Origin: Mesorhizobium shangrilense | Lineage (GTDB): Bacteria > Pseudomonadota > Alphaproteobacteria > Rhizobiales > Rhizobiaceae | Length of the DNA stretch: 64,000 nucleotides | Assembly: GCF_028826155.1 (NCBI RefSeq) | Contig: NZ_JAQGPN010000001.1 | Location: 1,741,501 to 1,805,500 of the forward strand | Direction: 5' to 3' | Shown here: one piece after another, positions 57,830 through 64,000 of the stretch | Layout of the letters: the number at the start of each line of letters is the position of its first letter | How positions within the stretch are numbered: position 1 is the first letter of the stretch | Notes under the pieces: generated by a model | The model's database searches: none | Seen by the model: only the letters and a program-made list of their open reading frames with translations | Told to the model about the DNA's origin: nothing | Made by a program: the position numbers and the translations under genes

Positions 57830-59195
57830 GTTCCTGCACGTAGACGTCGTTTCCGGCCGCCGCGTCGAACGCGCTCAACGCGAACATGATGAGCATGTCG
57901 TAGTCGAGCGCGACCGCGCCGACATTGTTGTTCTGAGGCATCGAGCCCGGCCGGTTCTGGAACCAGCGCGCCCACATCTCGGAGCCCGGCGGGTACATCG
58001 GAAAGAGCGTGCCCTCCCGCGGGAACGCCCTGTTCGGCGACGGATAAAGGTTGGAAACGAACGGAAACTGGGCCGTGCCGTGGCAGCTGAGGCAGGACGA
58101 GGTCTTCATCACCGGAACGCGGACACCGTTGGTGAGAAGCACATTGTGGCGCTCGGCGACGTCGATCGGTCCCGACAGGCGCCCACCCCAGCCGAGCGAG
58201 GACTGCGCATAGGCCGGCGCCGCCGGGTTGATCCAGGTTTCCTGCAGCGGTCCGCCGGCAGGATCCGTGCCGGTCGGCTGGCGTGCGAATTCGGGATCGT
58301 TGCCCCACATGGCGCCCAGCGGCACGAGCTTGTCCCAGGTGGTTTGGCCCGGCGCATCCTTGTCATACACGTAGGTGACGAACACCCACCCGGTTTGCGG
58401 CGCGGCCGTCGTGTCCTTCACGATGATGTCGAACTGCAGCACGCGCAGCGGAACGACCGTCGCCTTCCCGTTGGTGAAAGGATTGTAGCTGGGGTTCTGG
58501 AGTTCCGCGACGGTAGGACGGTAGACGTTCCAAATCGACGAGCCCTCGACGACCGGCCACTGATCCGGCGTCGGGGTCACGGCCGCCGCCTTCACGACCA
58601 TGCCGCCTTCGGGGAAGGAGACGGCCGACCGATCCGGCTGGAACGGGTCGGCCCACAATTTGTCGAGCATCGTTGCAGACAAGGCGTCGTAGTAGATGAC
58701 GGTGTGGTTCTGCATGTCGACGGTGAGCCCGGATTCGGCGAAGGTTGCCTGGGTGATGATCTGGCCGGAGAACGATCCCAGGATCGCCTCCTGCCCACTG
58801 CCGGGATCGGTGACGCCGTTCGGCCCCCTGGCGCCGTCTCCCTGCCAGATCATGCCATACCAGTCATTGGCGGCGGGATCCCAGTTGTCCGGATCCTCGA
58901 TCATCCCCTGCATGGTCTGCTCGAGATATGCCTTCAGCTTAGCGACATACACGCCAGCATTGCCGATGCTGAGCGCGTCTCGCGGGGCGGTCGCGAACCA
59001 CTTGTTCTCCGTCGTCGCCGGGTACTCGTAGTTCAGGTTGCGATACGGCCCGTTCCACTCGTTGGCGCCTGGGTATAGTCCGTTGTTCGATGCAAAGGGA
59101 TCGGCCGCCAGAGCCGGCGCAGCCCATGCCGCACCCAGGACCACAACTGCAACAACTGTATTCGGAAAGGAACTTTTGCGAGCCTTGTGCGCCAT
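57813..59195 (-). CDS. Secreted protein with one c-type haem site (CxxCH), unknown family
   Basis: 460 residues with a signal peptide (ends about ALA-ADPF). A single haem motif, SSCLSCHGTAQFPF, lies near residue 367. The rest contains NGLYPGANEWNGPYRNLNYEYP, WDPAANDWYGMIWQGDG, SFSGQIITQATFAESGLTVD, WVFVTYVYDKDAPGQTTWDKLVPLG and IMFALSAFDAAAGND, a pattern I associate only loosely with periplasmic cytochrome-c-like proteins. It ends with VYVQEHVDVH. I do not assign a function. The next gene, a cyclase/AAA/TPR protein, overlaps its end by 17 bases. GGGGGA lies 7 bases before the ATG at 59195. Confidence 0.7.
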   Translation of the reverse strand: MAHKARKSSFPNTVVAVVVLGAAWAAPALAADPFASNNGLYPGANEWNGPYRNLNYEYPATTENKWFATAPRDALSIGNAGVYVAKLKAYLEQTMQGMIEDPDNWDPAANDWYGMIWQGDGARGPNGVTDPGSGQEAILGSFSGQIITQATFAESGLTVDMQNHTVIYYDALSATMLDKLWADPFQPDRSAVSFPEGGMVVKAAAVTPTPDQWPVVEGSSIWNVYRPTVAELQNPSYNPFTNGKATVVPLRVLQFDIIVKDTTAAPQTGWVFVTYVYDKDAPGQTTWDKLVPLGAMWGNDPEFARQPTGTDPAGGPLQETWINPAAPAYAQSSLGWGGRLSGPIDVAERHNVLLTNGVRVPVMKTSSCLSCHGTAQFPFVSNLYPSPNRAFPREGTLFPMYPPGSEMWARWFQNRPGSMPQNNNVGAVALDYDMLIMFALSAFDAAAGNDVYVQEHVDVH

Positions 59196-59332
59196 ACTTG
59201 CGTCCCCCGTGCTCCGTCGTCCGAACAGCAATGTATCATGGAAGAAGATTTGTAACAGCGCGTGTCGAGGTGTTTTTGAGCGCGAAGCAAATTGCACCGC
59301 AGTCGACGCGATCCCGTCGCCGGATGCTACAG

Positions 59333-60031
59333 TCAGCCCCCGAGCGCCATGGCGATGGCGACAAGCGCCGTGCCGACCAGGACCATCAGGATGCCGCTGC
59401 GCCACGGCCTGCCGACGTGACGCCCGAAGGCAAAGCCGGTCAGGAACAGCAGGCCGATGGCGACGGCATTCGAAACCCTGAGCGCCAGCCTGACATCGTC
59501 GAGGAAGAGAAACGGCAGGACCACGGGGAACAGCGACACGAAGACCAGGAGGAAGACGCCGAACGCGGCGATCAGGTCCGTCCTTCCGATCCCTTGCTGT
59601 CCAGTAGCTGCGGGCAGGATCTTGAGGTGCAGGCGGATGCGCTCGAGATCCTCCGTGCCCAACGCCGGCAGAATGGCCGAAGGGAGTTGATCGCGCACGA
59701 GATCGCGGCCAGCGGCGGGGTCTTCCTCGCGGCGGATTGCAGAAAGCGTCGAAGCCGCAAGTTCGCGTTCCCCGTGAGCTCCCATCAGGTACATGGCTGC
59801 GTCGATGATGCCCCAGGCGAGGTTGCAGCCTAGTGCGCCGACGAGGATCGTCCGTACGTCCTCCTGGCCGGCTCCGGTCGCGCCGAGGGAGAGGGTGAAC
59901 GTCATCACCATGATCAGCCCGAAAAGGATTTCGCTGGCCCGGTCGAGGGGATCGAGAATGCGATCGCGGGCGGGTCTCGCCTGCGCCGCAACCGAGCCGC
60001 CTACCGTCGCGGGAGACCTTTCCATCGTCAT
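59333..60031 (-). CDS. VIT-family-like membrane protein (VIT1/CCC1 superfamily)
   Basis: 232 residues. A cytoplasmic start is followed by hydrophobic segments: SEILFGLIMVMTFTLSLGATG, TILVGALGCNLAWGIIDAAMYLMGAHGE, then a charged cytoplasmic middle (RREEDPAAGRDLVRDQL), then LIAAFGVFLLVFVSLFPVVLPFLFL and three more spans. GCNLAWGIIDAAMYL is the VIT1/CCC1 pattern. Founding members carry Fe2+ or Mn2+; this bacterial type is not assigned. The ATG overlaps the stop of the Ca2+/H+ antiporter gene by four bases (ATGA), so the pair is translationally coupled. Confidence 0.75.
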   Translation of the reverse strand: MTMERSPATVGGSVAAQARPARDRILDPLDRASEILFGLIMVMTFTLSLGATGAGQEDVRTILVGALGCNLAWGIIDAAMYLMGAHGERELAASTLSAIRREEDPAAGRDLVRDQLPSAILPALGTEDLERIRLHLKILPAATGQQGIGRTDLIAAFGVFLLVFVSLFPVVLPFLFLDDVRLALRVSNAVAIGLLFLTGFAFGRHVGRPWRSGILMVLVGTALVAIAMALGG

Positions 60032-61173
60032 GCCACGGGCGGCAGCAGGAACAGGGCCAGGGCGAAGATCGCGTAGACCATCAGGATCATCACGCCGACG
60101 AACCATGCCGAACGGCCGCCGTTGGTCATCAGCGTCGCCGCCAGCGTGGCGATCAGCATCATCGCAATTGCGCCCGGCCAGAACTGCAGGTTCATCGGCG
60201 TCGGGCCGATGACGTAGCTCAGCAAGACCAGCAGCGGCGCCACGAACAGCGCAATCTGGGCGGCGCTTCCCAGCGCGATGCTGACGCTGAGGTCGAGCTG
60301 GTCCCTGGCGGCAGCCGAAAAGGCGGTCGTCATCTCCGCGGCCGCGCTGACCAGCGCGACAATCACGAAGCCGACGAAGGCGGGCGTCATGCCCAGCGTC
60401 TCGGCGGCGTGCTGGACCGAGGCGACGAACACCTCACTCACGAGCGCCACCAGCAGCGTCACGGTGGCGAGGACGGCAAGCGCCACCGGAATGGGCCATG
60501 GCGTCTCGGCGGACTCCGCGTGGCCGACGCTGGCGAGGGCCTCCTTGTGGGTTCCCAGCGCAAACAGCATCCCGAGGCCGTATGCCACGATGAGGAGCAC
60601 GGCGAGCCCGAGACTCAGAGGCTGCAGCATGGTCGATCGGCTTTCGGCTTCGGCCAGCAGCGAGGGAACCAGCAGGGCGACGGTGGCGAGGAAGAGCAGG
60701 CCGGCCTGGAGGCGGGCGCTCACCCGGTTGTACTGCTGCTCGTGATGTTTCAGCCCCCCGATCAGGAAAGCCCCGCCGAGCATGAAGAGCGTGTTGGTGA
60801 CGATGGCCCCGGCAATCGACGCCTTCACCAGCATGTACTGGCCGGCCTGCAGCGCCGTCAGCGCGATGACCAATTCGGTGAGATTGCCGAGCGTGGCATT
60901 GAGGAGGCCTCCCACCGCCTGCCCGGTCCGATCCGCCACCGACTCTGTCGCCCGGCTGAGCAGCGCCGCCAGCGGGACGATCGCGAGCACAGAGAGCACG
61001 AAGAGCAAGGTGTGCCGTTCCGGCCAGACGTGCTCGCCCACGAGGCAGAGTGGGACGAAGGCCAGCAGCAGGAGCAATGGGCTCGCCCGCGCTTCGCTGA
61101 CGATTTCGCTGATCCTGGCGTTCACGTCCGCTCCAGTCCGATCGCCGGTCTCGCGATTGCGCGTCAGTATCAC
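60028..61173 (-). CDS. Calcium/proton antiporter (Cax/ChaA family)
   Basis: 381 residues with ten or eleven membrane spans in two repeats. Each repeat carries an acidic site: GGLLNATLGNLTELVIALTAL in the first and FVGFVIVALVSAAAEMTTAFSAA, then SIALGSAAQIALFVAP, in the second. These are the alpha-repeats of the Ca2+:cation antiporter superfamily, CAX branch. It would expel Ca2+ (perhaps Na+ or other cations) in exchange for H+. Start at 61173 or a little later (several Met and Val are near); a strong ribosome site is not evident. Coupled with the downstream VIT-like gene. Confidence 0.88.
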   Translation of the reverse strand: MILTRNRETGDRTGADVNARISEIVSEARASPLLLLLAFVPLCLVGEHVWPERHTLLFVLSVLAIVPLAALLSRATESVADRTGQAVGGLLNATLGNLTELVIALTALQAGQYMLVKASIAGAIVTNTLFMLGGAFLIGGLKHHEQQYNRVSARLQAGLLFLATVALLVPSLLAEAESRSTMLQPLSLGLAVLLIVAYGLGMLFALGTHKEALASVGHAESAETPWPIPVALAVLATVTLLVALVSEVFVASVQHAAETLGMTPAFVGFVIVALVSAAAEMTTAFSAAARDQLDLSVSIALGSAAQIALFVAPLLVLLSYVIGPTPMNLQFWPGAIAMMLIATLAATLMTNGGRSAWFVGVMILMVYAIFALALFLLPPVA

Positions 61174-61349
61174 GGGCGCAACCCGCGGGCTGCAACGAGG
61201 CGGGTGTAACTACGTGTAAGGTGAGGGAGGCAGGCGCCCGCCGCTCATGTTTCCCCCGACTCCCGATGGGGCGGTGGTCGGCTCCCAGCGCGGCCTAGCG
61301 GTCGAAACGGCGCAGGCAGACGGCGCCTTGCGGCCGTTTCCTCTTGCCG

Positions 61350-62534
61350 TCACCTGCTCAGGAACGTCCCGATCCGCTCCAGCGCCCGCGAGATGTTTGC
61401 CTCCGAGTTGGCATAGGAGACGCGGATGTAGCCTTCGCCGAGGATACCGAAGTCGGGTCCGCCGATGAGCGCGACGCCGGCCTCGTCGAGCAGGGCGGAG
61501 GCGAGCTGCTTGGCCTTCCAGCCGGTCTCCTTGACGTTCGGGAACGCGTAGAAGGCGCCCTTCGGGGTAATGCAGGAGACGCCGTTGAGCTTGTTCAGGC
61601 CCTCGACGACCAGTTTTCGGCGGCGGTCGAAGGCGGCCATCATCATGGCGACGTCGTCCTGCGGACCGTCGATCGCGGCGATGCCGGCGAACTGGCTGGG
61701 GGCGTTGACGCAGGACCAGCAGTTGACGGCGAGCTTTCTGACCTTGTCATAAAGATGGTTGCTGGACGGCGAGTTCGGCCAGATCGACCAACCCATGCGC
61801 CAGCCGGTCATCGCCCAGGTCTTCGACCAGCCGTTCAGCACGATGAGCCGGTCGCGGATTTCGGGGAAGGTGAGCAGCGAGACGTGCTTTTCGCCGTCAT
61901 AGGTCATGATGTCGTAGATCTCGTCCGACATGATGGCGACGTTCGGATGCTTCTCGAGACCCTTCACCAGCTTCTCGATCTCGGCGCGTGGGGTGACGCC
62001 GCCGGTCGGGTTGGCAGGCGAGTTGAGGATGATGAGCCGCGTCTTCGGCGTGATCAGCGCCAGCGTCTCCTCCGCGGAGAAGGCAAAGCCGTTCTCCTCG
62101 CGGATCGGCACCGGCACCGGCGCAGCGCCAGTGAACTCGATCATGGAGCGGTAGATCGGGAAGCCGGGATCGGGATAGAGGATCTCGGCGCCGGGTTCGC
62201 CGAACATGACGATTGCCGCGTACATGGTCGGCTTGCCGCCGGGCAGGATCATGACGTTTTCGGGCGATACCTCGACGCCGGTGAGCGCCAGGGTGCGACG
62301 CACGACCGCCTCGCGGGTGGCGAGCAGGCCGGTGGCCGGCGTATAGCCGTGGTGGCCGTCGCGCAGCGCCTTGATGGCGGCCTCGACGATGTGGGGCGGC
62401 GTCTTGAAGTCGGGCTGGCCGATGCCGAGGTTGATGATGTCGCGGCCCTCGGCGGCGAGCGCGGTGGCGCGGGCCAGCACGGCGAAGGCGTTCTCCTCGC
62501 CGAGGCGATCAAAAGCCGGAACTGTTTGGAGCAT
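61350..62534 (-). CDS. Pyridoxal-phosphate aminotransferase, class I/II
   Basis: 394 residues. VLARATALAAEGRDIINLGIGQPDFKTPPHI is the class I opening. YTPATGLLATREAV, NSPANPTGG, SDEIYDIMTYDGE (Asp of PLP), NGWSKTWAMTGWRMGW (PLP Lys), and GYIRVSYANSEANISRALERI follow. The profile is that of aspartate/other branched or aromatic aminotransferases (AspC/PatA-like); the exact substrate cannot be fixed. AGGG is 5 bases before the ATG at 62534; earlier starts have no homology. It is divergent from the GNAT gene. Confidence 0.9.
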   Translation of the reverse strand: MLQTVPAFDRLGEENAFAVLARATALAAEGRDIINLGIGQPDFKTPPHIVEAAIKALRDGHHGYTPATGLLATREAVVRRTLALTGVEVSPENVMILPGGKPTMYAAIVMFGEPGAEILYPDPGFPIYRSMIEFTGAAPVPVPIREENGFAFSAEETLALITPKTRLIILNSPANPTGGVTPRAEIEKLVKGLEKHPNVAIMSDEIYDIMTYDGEKHVSLLTFPEIRDRLIVLNGWSKTWAMTGWRMGWSIWPNSPSSNHLYDKVRKLAVNCWSCVNAPSQFAGIAAIDGPQDDVAMMMAAFDRRRKLVVEGLNKLNGVSCITPKGAFYAFPNVKETGWKAKQLASALLDEAGVALIGGPDFGILGEGYIRVSYANSEANISRALERIGTFLSR

Positions 62535-62619
62535 TTTCCCTATCCATCTGGTTCTTTGGCGCAAAGTGCGTTTGTGCGAGCGTCCCGCGCGGTTTGTCAA
62601 AGGGTGAAAGCGATTTCGC

Positions 62620-63303
62620 ATGTCGGACGATCTGAAAAACTGGCAGCCTCGGCCCCGGCCGCAACGCGTGACGCTGGAAGGGCGCTACGTCCGGCTGGAA
62701 CCCCTCGACCCCGCCAGGCACGGCGACGGCCTTTTCGAAGCGTCGAGCGTGCCCGACGCGAATGAGCGCTTTCGCTGGCTGGCCGAGTACCCGCCGCAGG
62801 ACCGTGCCGCCTACCAGCCATGGCTGGAGAAGGCGGCGGCGAGCGAAGACCCGCTGTTCTTCGTGGTCATCGACAAGGTTTCGGGCAAGATTGCCGGGCG
62901 GCAGACCCTCATGCGCATCGAGCCGGCCTTCGGGGTCATCGAGATCGGCAACATCTACTGGGGTCCCCTGATCTCGCGCAAGCCGGCGGCGACCGAGGCG
63001 CAGTTCCTGTTCATGCAGTACGTTTTCGACCAGCTTGGCTACCGGCGCTACGAGTGGAAGTGCAACAACCGCAACGAACCCTCGAAGCGCGCGGCGGAGC
63101 GTTTCGGGTTCACCTTCGAGGGCATCTTCCGCCAGCATCTCGTCGTCAAGGGCGAGAACCGCGACACTGCCTGGTATTCGATCATCGACAAGGAGTGGCC
63201 TTCGCTCGCCCGAGCCTATATGGACTGGCTGGACCCGGCGAATTTCGACGCCGGGGGCAACCAGAAGCAACGGCTGGAAGAGTTTCGCGCCGCAGCGCGA
63301 TAG
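62620..63303 (+). CDS. GNAT family N-acetyltransferase (RimJ/RimL-like)
   Basis: 227 residues. VTLEGRYVRLEPLDPARHG, then FFVVIDKVSGKIAGRQTLMRIEPAFGVIEIGNIYWGP (beta-4 and the acetyl-CoA pyrophosphate loop) and YRRYEWKCNNRNEPSKRAAERFGFTFEGIFRQHLVVKGENRDTAWYSII, typical of the RimJ/RimL-type GNAT subgroup. Substrate is unknown: it could be a protein N-terminus, a small molecule or an antibiotic. No near gene suggests one. Stop is 12 bases before the CDF gene. Confidence 0.85.
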   Translation: MSDDLKNWQPRPRPQRVTLEGRYVRLEPLDPARHGDGLFEASSVPDANERFRWLAEYPPQDRAAYQPWLEKAAASEDPLFFVVIDKVSGKIAGRQTLMRIEPAFGVIEIGNIYWGPLISRKPAATEAQFLFMQYVFDQLGYRRYEWKCNNRNEPSKRAAERFGFTFEGIFRQHLVVKGENRDTAWYSIIDKEWPSLARAYMDWLDPANFDAGGNQKQRLEEFRAAAR

Positions 63304-63315
63304 AGCGGACAAACC

Positions 63316-64000
63316 ATGTCGCATTCGCATGGCGGGCATGACCACGGGCATGAGCATGGGCAAGACGAGGGCCATGCTCGCGGGAGAGGCCATGACCATT
63401 CCCATGCCGGGCACAGCCATGGCCCCGGCGTGCATGTTCATGAGAACACCGACAAGAAGCGCGTCCTGATCGCCGCCTGCCTGACCGGCGGGTTCATGAT
63501 CGTCGAGGCGGCAGGCGGCTGGATCACCGGCTCGCTGGCGCTCTTGGCGGACGCCGGCCACATGCTGACGGATTCGATCGCGCTCTGGCTCGCTTGGTAT
63601 GCGTTCCATCTCGGCGAGCGGCCGGCGACTATGCGCATGACCTACGGCTTCGGACGCGTGAAGACGCTGGTCGCCTACACCAACGGCGTCACCATCTTCG
63701 CCATCGCATTGTGGATCGTCTACGAAGCGATCGTGCGGTTCCTCGACCCGCCGCCGGTGCTGGGCGGCCCGATGCTTGTCGTGGCGGTCGTCGGGCTTCT
63801 GGTCAACATCGCCGGCTTCGTGGTCCTGCACGGCGGCGACCGGGAGAGCCTGAACATGCGCGGGGCGATACTGCATGTGATGGGCGACATGCTTGGCTCG
63901 GCTGCCGCGATCGTCGCCGCGATCATCATCCTGGCGACCGGCTGGACGCCGATCGATCCGATCCTCTCGGTGCTGGTCGCGGTGCTCATCCTGTCGACGG
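63316..64000 (+). CDS. Cation diffusion facilitator (CDF) metal exporter, 3' truncated by the window
   Basis: The first 228 residues are inside the window; no stop is reached. The first 45 residues are His-rich (SHSHGGHDHGHEHGQDEGH and HDHSHAGHSHGPGVHVHEN), a metal-binding N-terminus. Then come transmembrane segments with GSLALLADAGHMLTDSIALW, a variant of the CDF metal site (HxxxD), FGRVKTLVAYTNG (cytoplasmic loop) and ILHVMGDMLGSAAAI, carrying the second His/Asp site (HxxxD). It should export Zn2+, Co2+ or Cd2+ with proton exchange (CzcD/ZitB type). It follows the GNAT gene by 12 bases and may be cotranscribed. Confidence 0.9.
   Translation, partial: MSHSHGGHDHGHEHGQDEGHARGRGHDHSHAGHSHGPGVHVHENTDKKRVLIAACLTGGFMIVEAAGGWITGSLALLADAGHMLTDSIALWLAWYAFHLGERPATMRMTYGFGRVKTLVAYTNGVTIFAIALWIVYEAIVRFLDPPPVLGGPMLVVAVVGLLVNIAGFVVLHGGDRESLNMRGAILHVMGDMLGSAAAIVAAIIILATGWTPIDPILSVLVAVLILST

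Overview
This 64 kb window is GC-rich, densely coded chromosomal DNA from an alphaproteobacterium. It is most likely a member of the Hyphomicrobiales (Rhizobiales) near Mesorhizobium, Aminobacter or other Phyllobacteriaceae. The pointers are a fixNOQP/fixI-type cbb3 oxidase cluster, cpdR, an Omp10-like lipoprotein, homospermidine synthase, a suhB/MmgR (alpha-r14) small RNA beside an inositol-monophosphatase-family gene, a ROSE thermometer before hsp20, and CtrA and GANTC sites. No CRISPR array or prophage is visible, and only one insertion sequence (IS630 family).

Layout. 1-1.2 kb: the end of selO and a TauE/SafE permease. 1.5-9.1 kb: a minus-strand micro-oxic respiration operon read nsrR-fixN-fixO-fixQ-fixP-orf62-DUF2189-fixI-ccoS-orf44. 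No fixG or fixH is present, and three unfamiliar small or membrane genes sit inside it. 9.2-11.3 kb: a nitric oxide/redox island with a truncated haemoglobin, a DUF1858 protein and a Crp/Fnr regulator. Two kinds of palindromic operator there suggest direct circuits. 11.4-16.2 kb: tRNA-Val, cpdR, an N-formylglutamate amidohydrolase, the MmgR-type sRNA, hisN, a lipase-like hydrolase and a heat-shock gene under a thermometer. 16.2-24 kb: threonine aldolase and glutamate synthase (gltB, gltD). 24-30.5 kb: cell-envelope genes (DUF459, lytic transglycosylase, galU, a beta-barrel protein, kdsD). 30.5-38.6 kb: NfeD/SPFH pair, FAD oxidoreductase, hemH, a LysM-tailed 5'-nucleotidase, a PaaK-like ligase and Omp10. 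38.6-45.4 kb: homospermidine synthase, a DUF3445 protein coupled to a ParD/ParE module, pabB with a pabC-like gene, and oligoendopeptidase F. 45.6-53.8 kb: a sigma-54 response regulator, a DUF882 protein, KDPG aldolase, a muramidase, trhO, a TerB-like protein, a candidate sRNA and an SDR. 53.8-54.8 kb: the IS630 element. 54.8-64 kb: a cyclase/AAA/TPR protein overlapping a secreted CxxCH protein, VIT-like and Ca2+/H+ antiporter genes, an aminotransferase, a GNAT acetyltransferase and a truncated CDF metal exporter.

The most interesting signals are non-coding or concern gene arrangement. (1) Around 52.84-52.95 kb, a perfect CtrA box (TTAA-N7-TTAA) and two abutting GANTC sites precede a hairpin that displays CCUCCUCCC in its loop, followed by a terminator; this looks like a cell-cycle-controlled anti-Shine-Dalgarno sRNA. 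(2) A 16-bp palindrome, TTTGYGCCGGCGCAAA, occurs twice, before the Crp/Fnr regulator and before the DUF1858 gene. (3) An 11-1-11 palindrome abuts the haemoglobin start next to an NsrR with all three cluster cysteines. (4) A cyclase/AAA/TPR signalling protein overlaps the gene for a secreted one-haem protein by 17 bases.

All functional calls are from reading the sequence and family knowledge; no database search was run.
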